Source: Caulobacter segnis ATCC 21756
GTDB lineage: Bacteria > Pseudomonadota > Alphaproteobacteria > Caulobacterales > Caulobacteraceae
Direction of reading: 5' to 3'
Assembly: GCF_000092285.1 (NCBI RefSeq)
Contig: NC_014100.1
Coordinates: forward strand, 372,001 to 436,000
Length of the DNA stretch: 64,000 nucleotides
Made by a program: the position numbers and the translations under genes. Shown piece by piece: positions 24,075 to 33,804 of this stretch (position 1 is its first letter; the number at the start of each line of letters is the position of its first letter). The notes beneath the pieces were generated by a model. That model was not told the origin of the DNA and did no database searches. It saw only the letters and a program-made list of their open reading frames with translations.

Positions 24075-24947
24075 TCAGGGCCACTTCACCGTCGGCGGCA
24101 TCGAGCTGAGGATCGACTCGACATTGCCGCCCGTCTTCAGGCCGAAAGTCGTGCCGCGGTCGTAGAGCAGGTTGAACTCGACGTAGCGGCCGCGCTGAAT
24201 GAGCTGCTGCTGGCGCTCATCGGCGGTCCAGGCTTCGCCCATCCGGCGCCGCACCAGGGTCGGATAGATCTCGAGGAAGGCGCGGCCGACGTCCTGGGTG
24301 AAGGCGAAGTCGCGCTCCCAGTCGCCGCTGTCGTGGTGGTCGTAGAAGATGCCGCCAATGCCGCGCGGCTCGTTGCGATGTGGCAGGAAGAAGTATTCGT
24401 CGCACCAGGCCTTGTACTTCGCATGCCAGGTCGGATCGTACTTGTCGCAGGCGCGCTGGTAGGCCGCGTGGAAGTCGATGGCGTCGGGGAAGTCCTGCTG
24501 GCGCTGGTAGCCGAGCAGGGGGGTCAGGTCGCCGCCGCCGCCAAACCACGTCTTGGTCGTGGCGATGAAGCGGGTGTTCATGTGCACGGCCGGCACGCGC
24601 GGATTGGTCATGTGCGCGATCAGGCTGACGCCCGTGGCGAAGAAGCGCGGGTCCTCGTCGGCGCCCGGCATGTTCTTGGCCATCTCGGGCGTGAAGGTCC
24701 CGTGCACTGTCGAGACATGGACGCCGACCTTCTCGAACAGGCGACCATGCATCATGCCCATGACGCCGCCACCGCCGGCCTCCCGGCTCCACGGCTTCTT
24801 CTCGAAGCGGCCAGGGGCTCCGGGATAGAGGTCCGCCGGCGCCTCGTCCTCCAGGCGCTCGAACTCGGCGCAGATCTGGTCTCGCAGACTTTCAAACCAC
24901 GCCCGGGCGCGGGCCTTTTTGGCGTCGAGGTCTTGTTCGGTGCTCAT
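24075..24947 (-). CDS. hemF: Oxygen-dependent coproporphyrinogen III oxidase
   Basis: 290 residues, full family length. The HemF signature [18 protein letters not shown] is near residue 125, with the neighbouring [10 protein letters not shown], and later [19 protein letters not shown] and [14 protein letters not shown]. The enzyme converts coproporphyrinogen III to protoporphyrinogen IX in haem synthesis using O2, in the cytoplasm. The gene lies 5 bp from the end of the convergent methyltransferase and is divergent from a thiolase gene. Confidence 0.96.
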   Translation of the reverse strand: MSTEQDLDAKKARARAWFESLRDQICAEFERLEDEAPADLYPGAPGRFEKKPWSREAGGGGVMGMMHGRLFEKVGVHVSTVHGTFTPEMAKNMPGADEDPRFFATGVSLIAHMTNPRVPAVHMNTRFIATTKTWFGGGGDLTPLLGYQRQQDFPDAIDFHAAYQRACDKYDPTWHAKYKAWCDEYFFLPHRNEPRGIGGIFYDHHDSGDWERDFAFTQDVGRAFLEIYPTLVRRRMGEAWTADERQQQLIQRGRYVEFNLLYDRGTTFGLKTGGNVESILSSMPPTVKWP

Positions 24948-25083
24948 GCTCGCCGATTAAGCCGCTCGGCGCGCGCGTGCAAAGGGGTTGTGCGCGCTTG
25001 GATGTCTAGCGCGGCGAAATTCGACAAGAGCCGGAAGGCGATCCCATATAGGCGAGGTCCTTTCCTCGCTCTGGAGTTTCGCC

Positions 25084-26373
25084 ATGGCCACCGCCTCTTC
25101 GTCCGCCGCGAGCTCGTCCGGCGTGTGGCTCGCCGCAGGGGTCCGCAGCCCCTTTGCCAAGGTGGACGGCGCCCTGGCCGGCCATGATGCGATCGGCCTG
25201 TCGGTCCCCGTGGTCAAGGCGATGCTGGCGCGGGCAAAGCCGGACTTCGCCGTCTGGGGCACGGTCATTCCGAACCTGACCTGGAGCAATCTGGCCCGCG
25301 AGGTGCTGCTGGACGCTGGCGGCGATCCGACCATTCCAGCCTTCTCGACGGTGATGGCCTGCTCGACCAGCATGATCGGCGCGATCGAGGCGGCCGGCAT
25401 GGTCGACGGGCGCGGCCGCGACCTGGCCCTGGTCGGCGGCGTCGAGAGCATGAGCCGCGTGCAGCTGGGCCTGTCCGTCGCCCTCTCGGACTGGATCCGC
25501 AAGTTCCAGAACGCCAAGACCGGCCAGCAGCGCCTGGCGGCCCTGGGCGCGCTGAACCTGAAGGACGTGCGCCTGTTCATCCCCAAGGTGGTCAACCGGG
25601 TCACCGGCCTGTCGATGGGCGAGCACACGGAGATCACCGCGAAGGAATGGAACCTGTCCCGCGCCGATCAGGACGCCATCGCCCTGGCCAGCCACCAGGG
25701 CGCGGTGAAGGGCTGGGAGAGCGGCTTCTTCGACGATCTCGTCATCCCGGTGGGCGAGGTCAAGCGCGACGGCATTCCGCGCAAGGACACCTCGCTCGAG
25801 AAGCTGGCCAAGCTGGGCCCCGCCTTCGACAAGACCAGCGGCAAGGGCACGCTGACGGCCGGCAACTCCTCGCCCCTGACGGACGGCGCGGCGGCGGTCT
25901 GGGTGGGCTCGGCGGCCGGCATGGCCCGCCTGCCGGGAGAAACCCCGAAGGTGCGTCTGGTCGACTACGAGGTCACTTCGATCGACCTGCGTCACGAGGG
26001 GCTCCTGATGGCCCCGGCCTATGGCGTGCCGCGCATGCTCGCCCGCAACGGCCTGACCTATGCGGACGTCGGTCTCTGGGAAATCCACGAGGCGTTCGCC
26101 GCCCAGGTGCTGTCGCACATCGCCGCGTGGGAAAGCGCCAAGTTCCTGAGCGAAAAGGCCGGCGTGACCACGCCGATGGGCGCTTTCCCGCGAGAGCGAA
26201 TGAACCCCAATGGCGGCAGCCTCGCGCTGGGCCACCCCTTCGGAGCCACGGGCGCCCGGATCATCAGCCAGACGGTGAAGGAGTTGGCCGCCCGTCCGAA
26301 GGGCGAGCGCGCCATCGTCAGCATCTGCGCCGACGGCGGCCAGGGCACCATGATGCTGCTGGAGAGCGCGTAA
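25084..26373 (+). CDS. Thiolase (FadI-like acetyl-CoA acyltransferase)
   Basis: 429 residues from the ATG at 25084, which has GGAG eight bases upstream. The acyl-accepting Cys is in VMACSTSM; the His of the C-terminal half is in IHEAFAAQ; the last active-site segment is SICADGGQG, where the common C-x-G-G-G-x-G is changed to C-A-D-G-G-Q-G. GHPFGATGAR is intact. Length over 420 residues fits the FadI (beta-oxidation) branch rather than the shorter PhaA type, which occurs 1.4 kb downstream. No FadJ-like partner is adjacent. Confidence 0.88.
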   Translation: MATASSSAASSSGVWLAAGVRSPFAKVDGALAGHDAIGLSVPVVKAMLARAKPDFAVWGTVIPNLTWSNLAREVLLDAGGDPTIPAFSTVMACSTSMIGAIEAAGMVDGRGRDLALVGGVESMSRVQLGLSVALSDWIRKFQNAKTGQQRLAALGALNLKDVRLFIPKVVNRVTGLSMGEHTEITAKEWNLSRADQDAIALASHQGAVKGWESGFFDDLVIPVGEVKRDGIPRKDTSLEKLAKLGPAFDKTSGKGTLTAGNSSPLTDGAAAVWVGSAAGMARLPGETPKVRLVDYEVTSIDLRHEGLLMAPAYGVPRMLARNGLTYADVGLWEIHEAFAAQVLSHIAAWESAKFLSEKAGVTTPMGAFPRERMNPNGGSLALGHPFGATGARIISQTVKELAARPKGERAIVSICADGGQGTMMLLESA

Positions 26374-26404
26374 GCGTGGCGTCCGCCCCGTGACAACAAA
26401 AGGC

Positions 26405-26473
26405 CTAGGTCAGGGCCGTGAAGATCAGGGCCACGACGGCGACGTCGAAGATGCGGATGGCGAGGGACAGCAT
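26405..26473 (-). CDS. Possible small membrane peptide or gene remnant
   Basis: An ATG at 26473 opens 22 codons rich in hydrophobic residues (IRIFDVAVVALIFTAL). The frame stays open upstream to about 26550 and could start at a TTG at 26512 to give 35 residues. There is no obvious ribosome site. It lies between a thiolase end and the end of the conserved hypothetical protein gene. It may be a one-helix protein, the decayed C-terminus of a membrane protein, or chance. Confidence 0.25.
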   Translation of the reverse strand: MLSLAIRIFDVAVVALIFTALT

Positions 26474-26559
26474 GAAGGGCTCGCGGCGATGAGTGCGCGA
26501 GAGGTCAAGCAAGTTCCACGCCAGGGCGGCCGCTCGTCAGCGCTATGCGCCGAACGGGC

Positions 26560-26886
26560 CTAGATGTTGGTTTTCTTGATCAGGCCGGCCTTCGGGCGGC
26601 GGTCCGCCGGACCCGAATATTCCGTGCCGAGATAGGTCGATCTGGCCGCGTTGAGCACTTCCTGCCCACCGCGCAGGCCCCGCTTCTGGCCGACCTGACC
26701 CATCAGATGGGCGGCGAAGGCGGCGAAGCCCTCGCGGCGCGGCGGCGGAGGGGCGGGTTGCTCGTCCTCGTCCCCGGCCGTCAGAGCGACGTCCTCTTCC
26801 TCCCCATGACGCATGTCATCACGCGGCCCGGGCAGGGCGCGGCGCGTGAGACCTAGGCGTCGAATAGGATCGATCGGGCCGTTCAT
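26560..26886 (-). CDS. Conserved hypothetical protein upstream-linked to phaR
   Basis: 108 residues from the ATG at 26886. No known domain, but composition is protein-like: an acidic middle (HGEEEDVALTAGDEDE), a Pro-rich linker, an amphipathic segment FAAFAAHLMGQ and a C-terminal block ARSTYLGTEYSGPADRR ending in a Lys-rich tail. The C-terminal block resembles short conserved proteins seen in other alphaproteobacteria. It follows phaR by 49 bp on the same strand and may be cotranscribed, so a role linked to polyhydroxyalkanoate control is possible but not shown. Confidence 0.7.
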   Translation of the reverse strand: MNGPIDPIRRLGLTRRALPGPRDDMRHGEEEDVALTAGDEDEQPAPPPPRREGFAAFAAHLMGQVGQKRGLRGGQEVLNAARSTYLGTEYSGPADRRPKAGLIKKTNI

Positions 26887-26935
26887 ATCAGGGACGGTAG
26901 GGACGAGACGGTTAAGAAGGCCTCGCCAGGCGTGG

Positions 26936-27586
26936 TTAAGACTTGGTGGCCAACTTGGCGATCTGCTCCTGCATCGCCGCCAGCTGACGCTTGAGGTCCG
27001 CCAGCGAGTCGTCGCTCGGCGCGGGCGGCGGCGGAGCCGGCGCGGGGTCGGGCTGCGGGGCCGGCGCGTCTTCGGGGCGGACATAGGCGAAGGGCGAGAA
27101 CATCTTCATGGCGCGGTCGAACAGCGCCATGTTCTGGCGGATCTGTTCTTCATAGACGCCGATGCCCGGCATCTTGCCCGGCGCCATGTTGGCCAGCTGG
27201 CCGCGCAGGCGTTCCTGCTGCTTGGTGAAGCTCTCCAGCGACATCTCCAGGTACGAGGGCAGGAAGGCCTGCATGGAGTTGCCGTAGAAGCCGATCAGCT
27301 GACGGAGGAACTGGATCGGCAGCAGGTTCTGGCCGCCGCCGCGGTTTTCCTCTTCGAAGATGATCTGGGTCAGCACCGAGCGGGTGATGTCGTCGTTGGT
27401 CTTGGCGTCATAGACCACGAAGTCGACGCCTTCCTTCACCATCTCGGAAAGGTGTTCCAGGGTGACGTACGAGGAAGACGCTGTGTTGTAGAGGCGACGG
27501 TTGGCGTATTTCTTGATGATCACGCGCTGGCCGGCCGTTTTTTCGGTCCCGGCGGCCGTTTCGCCTTTTTCAGGGTTCTCGGACAT
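26936..27586 (-). CDS. phaR: Polyhydroxyalkanoate synthesis regulator PhaR
   Basis: 216 residues from the ATG at 27586, preceded by AGGGA. The N-terminal PHB/PHA accumulation DNA-binding domain is unmistakable: VIIKKYANRRLYNTASSSY and FVVYDAKTNDDITR. A middle section (FYGNSMQAFLPSYLEMSLESF) carries the repeat domain that senses PHA granules, and the tail is Pro-rich and ends in a short helix. PhaR represses phasin and PHA genes until polymer binds it. It is divergent from phaA, and TGCA-containing dyads in the spacer are candidate operators. Confidence 0.94.
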   Translation of the reverse strand: MSENPEKGETAAGTEKTAGQRVIIKKYANRRLYNTASSSYVTLEHLSEMVKEGVDFVVYDAKTNDDITRSVLTQIIFEEENRGGGQNLLPIQFLRQLIGFYGNSMQAFLPSYLEMSLESFTKQQERLRGQLANMAPGKMPGIGVYEEQIRQNMALFDRAMKMFSPFAYVRPEDAPAPQPDPAPAPPPPAPSDDSLADLKRQLAAMQEQIAKLATKS

Positions 27587-27621
27587 TTCGTTCCCTAGAC
27601 AGCGGTTTCCGCCCGCCTTTC

Positions 27622-27642
27622 GCATCGCACTATCGCGAATGC
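27622..27642. promoter_or_regulatory. Imperfect TGC-rich dyad upstream of phaR
   Basis: GCATCGC (27622-27628) and GCGAATGC (27635-27642) form an inverted repeat with one bulged base, about 36 bases upstream of the phaR start. A site with TGC half-elements at this place would fit PhaR autoregulation. Confidence 0.35.
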
Positions 27643-27707
27643 AAAGGCATGGCGCCAGTGGTCTGATGACTTGGAGTCGTCATGATGCCGTGAAAATGTG
27701 CTGATGA

Positions 27708-28982
<1,275 letters not shown>

Positions 28983-28991
28983 CCGCCTGAA

Positions 28992-29038
28992 GTCACCGGG
29001 GACGCGCGTCCGGCTCAAAGAGTCGGGCGCGTGGTGAC
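28992..29038 (+). promoter_or_regulatory. Intercistronic stem-loop between phaA and phaB
   Basis: GTCACC (28992-28997) and ACGCGC (29002-29007) pair with GCGCGT (29027-29032) and GGTGAC (29033-29038), giving a long stem. There is no U-run, so it looks like an mRNA processing or stability structure rather than a terminator. Confidence 0.55.
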
Positions 29039-29070
29039 GACGAACGAAAAACAATAATCGGGAGAGAGAA

Positions 29071-29793
29071 ATGACGAGAGTTGCGTTCGTGACGGGGGGG
29101 ACCCGCGGTATCGGGCGGGCGATCTGCGAGCGGCTGATCGCCGATGGCCACAAGGTGGCGGCCGGCTACTCCGGCAATGAGGCCGCCGCCGAGGCCTGCG
29201 CCAAGGCGCTGGGCGTGATGGTGGTGAAAGGCAATGTCGGCTCGTTCGACGACTGCCAGGCCGCGGTGAAGACGGTCGAGGCTGAGCTCGGGCCGATCGA
29301 CATCCTGGTCAACAACGCCGGCATCACCCGCGACGGCATGCTGCACAAGATGACCTACGAGCAGTGGTCCGAGGTGATCCGCGTCAACATGGACTCGGCC
29401 TTCAACATGACCCGCCCGGTGATCGAGGGCATGCGAGAGCGCAGCTGGGGGCGGATCATCAACATCAGCTCGATCAACGGCCAGAAAGGCCAGATGGGCC
29501 AGACCAACTATTCGGCCGCCAAGGCCGGATTGATCGGCTTCACCAAGGCCTTGGCCCTCGAGAACGCCAAGAAGGGCGTGACGGTGAACGTGATCTGCCC
29601 CGGCTATATCGACACCGAGATGGTGGCCGCGGTGCCCGAGAACGTGCTGGCCCAGATCGTCGCCGGCATCCCGGTGGGGCGCTTGGGCAAGGGCGAGGAG
29701 ATCGCCGACATGGTCTCGTTCCTGGCCGGAGAGCGGGCGGGTTTCGTGACCGGCGCGACGCTCAGCCTCAACGGCGGCCAATACATGGCCTGA
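29071..29793 (+). CDS. phaB: Acetoacetyl-CoA reductase
   Basis: 240 residues, ATG preceded by GGGAGAGAG. A classical SDR: GGTRGIG near residue 8, NNAG near 88, NISSINGQKGQMGQTNYSAAK with the catalytic Ser, Tyr and Lys (the GQ-G-Q-NY pattern is typical of PhaB), and CPGYIDTEMV. It reduces acetoacetyl-CoA to (R)-3-hydroxybutyryl-CoA with NADPH for polyhydroxybutyrate synthesis. It shares the phaA operon. Confidence 0.95.
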   Translation: MTRVAFVTGGTRGIGRAICERLIADGHKVAAGYSGNEAAAEACAKALGVMVVKGNVGSFDDCQAAVKTVEAELGPIDILVNNAGITRDGMLHKMTYEQWSEVIRVNMDSAFNMTRPVIEGMRERSWGRIINISSINGQKGQMGQTNYSAAKAGLIGFTKALALENAKKGVTVNVICPGYIDTEMVAAVPENVLAQIVAGIPVGRLGKGEEIADMVSFLAGERAGFVTGATLSLNGGQYMA

Positions 29794-29827
29794 CCGTCCT
29801 GTACGGTCCGCTCTGTACGGACCACAT

Positions 29828-29889
29828 CCCCCGAAGTCGGGCTTGACGGCGACTGTGTCGTTTTGGCCTCATGCGGCCGTCTTCGGGGG
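29828..29889. promoter_or_regulatory. Inverted repeat and putative promoter before the DUF4908-like gene
   Basis: CCCCCGAAG (29828-29836) and CTTCGGGGG (29881-29889) form a perfect 9-bp inverted repeat around a 44-base loop. Inside the loop is TTGACGGC, a good match to a Caulobacter -35 element. It may be part terminator for phaB and part promoter for the next gene. Confidence 0.4.
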
Positions 29890-29942
29890 AACGACGCTTT
29901 GACGTCCAAGATTCGCCCCAGTCGGCGGGCAGTACGGATCGC

Positions 29943-30725
29943 ATGAAATTCTGTAAGGCGGAGTTGGGCGTGAGGGGGGCGAAAGCGACCCTGTCGATCC
30001 TCGCTCTGATGCTGATGGCGGGGGCGGCCGACGCTCAACAACTGCCGCATTCGCTGCGGGACGCCCTGCTGGGACATCGGGGCGCCGGCGAGGCGCGCCG
30101 CGTAGCCGCCCCGCCGGTCGCGCGCTACGTTTCCGAGACTGGCGGGACCTTCGTCTTCGACAAGGCCGCGCCGCAGCCCCTGATCAAGTTCGACAACAGC
30201 ACCGAGGTCTGGGTCCTGTCTCCCCAGCCGGCCTCGCGGGGCGATGTCATCTACCGCAACGATCTGGGCGAGCCCGTTCTGCGGGTCACCAAGCTGGGTG
30301 GCGTTATCCTGTTCACGGACGACGCCCCGATGGGCGCGGCGGTGGCGCTGTCGGGCCGCGCGTCGTCGATCCAGCCGCCGGCGGTTCTCTCGGTCGCGGC
30401 CCTGTTCCAACGCCTGGTCATCGCGGCCAACCGCGCCAGCCGCGCCGCGCAGCGCCAGATCGAGTTCGCCACCCTGGAGGACGCGCGACCGGAGACCTCG
30501 GTGCTGATCGCCGACTCCGCCATCGTGACGGCCGAGGCCTTCGAGCAAGCCGCGCGCAAGGGCGATCGGTCGATCCTGTCCAAGGTCGGGCGCGTGCTCC
30601 TGACCGAGGGGCGTAAGCCGAGCGCCCAGGTCAAGGACGGTTCGCTGATCGTCACCTACGCGCCGGGGCAGGGTTTGGCGGGGCGGCCGTCATCCAAGCG
30701 CATCATCAAGGTGATGGACCGGTAA
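29943..30725 (+). CDS. Secreted or periplasmic protein, probably DUF4908 family
   Basis: 260 residues from the ATG at 29943; earlier in-frame starts precede the signal peptide. The signal peptide runs to about residue 33 and ends in ADA-Q. The mature part has ARYVSETGGTFVFDKA and SSTEVWVL-like beta segments, a middle helical part (AALFQRLVIAANRASRAAQ) and a C-terminal GRKPSAQVK segment. This resembles a Caulobacterales protein family listed as DUF4908, from memory; activity is unknown. A long inverted repeat lies upstream. Confidence 0.7.
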   Translation: MKFCKAELGVRGAKATLSILALMLMAGAADAQQLPHSLRDALLGHRGAGEARRVAAPPVARYVSETGGTFVFDKAAPQPLIKFDNSTEVWVLSPQPASRGDVIYRNDLGEPVLRVTKLGGVILFTDDAPMGAAVALSGRASSIQPPAVLSVAALFQRLVIAANRASRAAQRQIEFATLEDARPETSVLIADSAIVTAEAFEQAARKGDRSILSKVGRVLLTEGRKPSAQVKDGSLIVTYAPGQGLAGRPSSKRIIKVMDR

Positions 30726-30879
30726 GGCCTAAGATAGTGCGGGCGTAACCATAAAGCCTTAGGTGGCGTTTACTCCCCGCCCGATACCAATGTTCTTCAA
30801 ATTAGAACCCGCGTGCGTCCCGCCTTGTCGGCGGCGGCGTTCCGCGGGTGATGTTCGTTGGCAAGGTCTCTCGGTCGTC

Positions 30880-31914
30880 ATGGATAGCCCCGATCTGGTT
30901 ATGGCTCCCGAGCGCGGTCGCCTGAAGATGGCCGACATCGCCCGCATGGCCGGGGTGTCGATCTCGACGGTGTCGCGCGCGCTCGCCGGCAATCCGCTGA
31001 TCCCCAAGGCGCTGCGTGACCAGATCGTCGAGATCGCCCAGACCCACGGCTATGTCGTCAACCAGTCGGCGCGCAGTCTGCGCTTGCGCAAGACCGACAC
31101 GATCGGCGTCATCATTCCGCTGGCGCACGAGGCCGGTCAGACGATCTCGGACCCGTTCTTCCTGGAGATCGTGGGGCGGCTGGCCGACGAGATCACCCGG
31201 CGCGACTACCTGGTGCTGCTGAACAAGGTGATCACCACCGAGCCGGGCTGGTTGGACAGGATCATCCAGTCGCACCGCGCCGACGGCCTTCTGATCATAG
31301 GCCAAAGCACTCAGCACGAGGCGCTCAACAGCGTGGCCGACACCTATCGGCCGATGGTGGTGTGGGGCGCGACCATGCCGGGACACCGCTACTGCCTGGC
31401 GGGCAGCGACAATCGCGAGGGCGGGCGCCTAGCCGTGTCGCATCTGATCGCGCGGGGGCGGCGTCGGATCGCCTTCCTGGGCGAAGTCGACGCTCCCGAG
31501 GCGGTCCAGCGGTTCGAGGGCTATCGCAAGGGTCTCGATGAGGCGGGAGTCGCGTTCGATCCGGCGCTGGTCATCCCTTCGCACTACACCCGCGGAGACG
31601 CGCAGCGGGCGGTGGAGGGGCTCCTGGCTTCGGGCGTCCAGTTCGACGCGGTGTTCGCCTTTTCCGATGTCCTGGCCCTGACCGCGTTGACGACGCTGCA
31701 GCGGGCGGGCAAGCGCGTGCCTGAAGACGTCGCGGTGGTCGGGTTCGACGACATCCTGCTGGCTCAGCACAGCACCCCGCCGCTCACCACCATTCGGGTG
31801 GACCTGGAGGCGGGCGCTCGGACCATGGTCGATCTGCTTTTCCGCCGCATGGCGGGGGCCAGTTCTCCATCGACCATCTCGCCGGTGGAGTTGGTGGTCC
31901 GCGAAAGCGCCTAG
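30880..31914 (+). CDS. LacI-family transcriptional regulator
   Basis: 344 residues from the ATG at 30880; a longer frame from a GTG at 30763 is unlikely because its first 39 residues are basic and low in similarity. The LacI HTH is MADIARMAGVSISTVSRALAGNP with the hinge after YVVNQSARSLR; the periplasmic-binding-protein-like effector domain follows (DTIGVIIP, DNREGGRLAVSHL, VGFDDILLAQHSTPPLTTI). It probably controls a sugar utilisation gene, but none is adjacent; the neighbour downstream is convergent. Confidence 0.9.
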   Translation: MDSPDLVMAPERGRLKMADIARMAGVSISTVSRALAGNPLIPKALRDQIVEIAQTHGYVVNQSARSLRLRKTDTIGVIIPLAHEAGQTISDPFFLEIVGRLADEITRRDYLVLLNKVITTEPGWLDRIIQSHRADGLLIIGQSTQHEALNSVADTYRPMVVWGATMPGHRYCLAGSDNREGGRLAVSHLIARGRRRIAFLGEVDAPEAVQRFEGYRKGLDEAGVAFDPALVIPSHYTRGDAQRAVEGLLASGVQFDAVFAFSDVLALTALTTLQRAGKRVPEDVAVVGFDDILLAQHSTPPLTTIRVDLEAGARTMVDLLFRRMAGASSPSTISPVELVVRESA

Positions 31915-31922
31915 CGGTTCGG

Positions 31923-32363
31923 TCAGGCGGCGTCGACGCCGACCGACTTCAATTCCTTGAGGAAGCGCATCAGGCTCTGATGCGACCGGCGTATGCCGTT
32001 CATGAACTCGGGCTTGGCGAAGACCGACTGCGGCACGATGAAGCCCTCGCGGCCGACGCGCTTGGCGACGCCCCGATCCTGCATCTCGACGAAGCGGCGA
32101 CGGACGGTCTCGTACGGCAGGCCGAGGGAGTCGGCGACTTGGCGAACGGTCAGTGGGCGACGCTCATGGTCGGGAGGGACGTCGTCAATTGCGGCATAGG
32201 CCGAGCCCTTGAGGTGCGAGGTGTTGCCAGACCAAAGTGTCGTGAAGACAAGGCTATACAGAAGATCCGCATGGTGGACTTCGTTGGCGATTTCCACCCA
32301 CCTCAAAAGGTAATCCGTTGCATATCGGTGGGCGGCGCGAACGTTCGTGAACTCTTCAGACAT
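31923..32363 (-). CDS. Winged-helix DNA-binding protein
   Basis: 146 residues. The middle contains an HTH and wing: LTVRQVADSLGLPYETVRRRFVEMQDRGVAKRVGREGFIVP, residues about 72-112. The N-terminal 70 residues are helical and hydrophobic (YLLRWVEIANEVHHADLLYSLV) and may serve as dimerisation or sensory region. It resembles no named regulator that I can pinpoint. The stop lies 8 bp from the convergent LacI stop. A hairpin at 32384-32403 lies just upstream of its start. Confidence 0.78.
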   Translation of the reverse strand: MSEEFTNVRAAHRYATDYLLRWVEIANEVHHADLLYSLVFTTLWSGNTSHLKGSAYAAIDDVPPDHERRPLTVRQVADSLGLPYETVRRRFVEMQDRGVAKRVGREGFIVPQSVFAKPEFMNGIRRSHQSLMRFLKELKSVGVDAA

Positions 32364-32383
32364 TTATAGAGTAACTCCCCCTC

Positions 32384-32403
32384 AGTCAGCTTTTCGGCTG
32401 ACT
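32384..32403. promoter_or_regulatory. Hairpin upstream of the winged-helix gene
   Basis: AGTCAGC and GCTGACT (7-bp arms, TTTTCG loop) lie 21 bases before the gene start at 32363. It could be an autoregulatory site or a 5' leader structure. Neither orientation has a proper U-run. Confidence 0.4.
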
Positions 32404-32509
32404 TAAAAAGGATTGCACGCCTACAACGCCGAAGCCATGCGACCAAGTTGCCCAGTTTGGGTATTCGCCGGAAGCTCTGCGGCGAAAGGTCGCGCTCACC
32501 CCCGAGGAT

Positions 32510-32992
32510 TTAGATGCGGGAGGGAGTCCAGTCCGACGGGGCCATCTCGAAGCCCTCAAACCGGAAGCCGGGCGCGACGGTGCACCCGACCAGGGTCCAC
32601 GCGCCGAGGCTGACGGCGGTCTGCCACCAGGACGTCGGCACGACGACCTGGGGCCTGCAGCCCGCACGAAGATCGGGACCCAGGACGTAGGCGGTCGCGC
32701 CCTTGCCGTCTGGCGGAGACAGGGTGATCGAGATCGGCGCTCCGGCGTACCAGTGCCAGGTCTCGACGGCGTCGACGCGGTGCCAGACCGAGACCTGATC
32801 GGCCTCGAGCAGGAAGTAGATGCAGGTCGATTTCGCCCGGCCGTCGGGGCCCGGCTCGTCCCGGAAGGTCTGGCGGTACCAGCCGCCCTCCGGATGCGGC
32901 TGGAGGTCCAGCATCCGGATGATCTCCTTGGCGCCCAGGTCGCCGGCGATAGCCCCTCCGGCCCGATTTGACTCGATCACGCGTTCACTCAT
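32510..32992 (-). CDS. Cupin-domain protein (DUF985)
   Basis: 160 residues. HPEGGWYRQTFRD near residue 33, the cupin strand WHRVDAVETWHWYAG and the C-terminal CTVAPGFRFEGFE match the DUF985 family of small cupins, some of which bind sugars or metal. It starts in an ATGA overlap with the gloB stop, so the two form an operon. No biochemical role is established. Confidence 0.88.
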   Translation of the reverse strand: MSERVIESNRAGGAIAGDLGAKEIIRMLDLQPHPEGGWYRQTFRDEPGPDGRAKSTCIYFLLEADQVSVWHRVDAVETWHWYAGAPISITLSPPDGKGATAYVLGPDLRAGCRPQVVVPTSWWQTAVSLGAWTLVGCTVAPGFRFEGFEMAPSDWTPSRI

Positions 32993-33738
32993 CCCTTGAA
33001 GCTGTCCTTGGTCGCGCGGATCTCGGCGAAGGCCTCGGCGGGCGAGGCCGCGTTCGGCCGCAGCAGAGGCGCGCGCAGGAACGGATTGGTCGCCTTCTCG
33101 GCGGCGATGGTGGTGGGCACGGTCGGCTCACCCCGCTCGCGCGCGGCGAACACCGCGTCAGCGCGCGCCTTCAGCGCGGGAGCGTCGTCGACCGACAGCG
33201 CGAAGCGCGCGTTCGAGGCGGTGTATTCGTGGGCGCAGTAGACCGTGGTCTGGTCCGGCAGGGCGGTAAGGCGTGACAGCGAGGCCCACATCTGCTCGGG
33301 CGTCCCTTCGAACAGGCGACCGCAGCCCAAGGCGAAAAGCGTGTCGCCGACGAAAGCGATCCCGTCGGCGGGAGCGTGGTAGCTGACGTGGCCCAGCGTG
33401 TGGCCGCCCGTGTCGAGGACCTCGAAGCGGGTCTCGCCCAACATCACCGTGTCGCCGTCCGTGAGCGCGCGATCCACCGGCGCGATCCGTGTGACTTCCG
33501 AAGGCCCGGCGATCATCGCGCCCGTGGCCGCCTTCAGGGCCTCATTGCCGCCGGCGTGGTCTGGGTGCCAGTGCGTGTTGAGGATCAGGTCGAGTTTCCA
33601 GCCCAGTGCGTCGAGCGCCGTCAGGATCGTCTCGGAGTCGGGCGTATCGATCGTCGCGACCTGGCCGCTGGCCTCGTCACGGACGAGGAAGCCGTAGTTG
33701 TCGGACAGGCACGGGAACTGATGGATGGTGACGGGCAT
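32989..33738 (-). CDS. gloB: Hydroxyacylglutathione hydrolase (glyoxalase II)
   Basis: 249 residues from the ATG at 33738. The zinc motif THWHPDHAGG is near residue 56, then DTGGHTLGHVSY, FVGDTLFALGCGRLFEG and YCAHEYTASNARFA, the full glyoxalase II set. It hydrolyses S-lactoylglutathione to lactate and glutathione in methylglyoxal detoxification. Downstream DUF985 gene overlaps by ATGA. The methyltransferase gene upstream is divergent. Confidence 0.95.
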   Translation of the reverse strand: MPVTIHQFPCLSDNYGFLVRDEASGQVATIDTPDSETILTALDALGWKLDLILNTHWHPDHAGGNEALKAATGAMIAGPSEVTRIAPVDRALTDGDTVMLGETRFEVLDTGGHTLGHVSYHAPADGIAFVGDTLFALGCGRLFEGTPEQMWASLSRLTALPDQTTVYCAHEYTASNARFALSVDDAPALKARADAVFAARERGEPTVPTTIAAEKATNPFLRAPLLRPNAASPAEAFAEIRATKDSFKG

Positions 33739-33804
33739 GGCGCAAGCTCTATCGCCACGACGCGGGCGCGAATACAAGGATGGCCTCCAAGTTCGGGAGA
33801 CTCA

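Noticed and set aside
30763..30879. GTG start for the LacI regulator
   Set aside because: It adds 39 residues rich in Arg and Pro before the HTH; LacI proteins start close to the HTH, so the ATG at 30880 is preferred.
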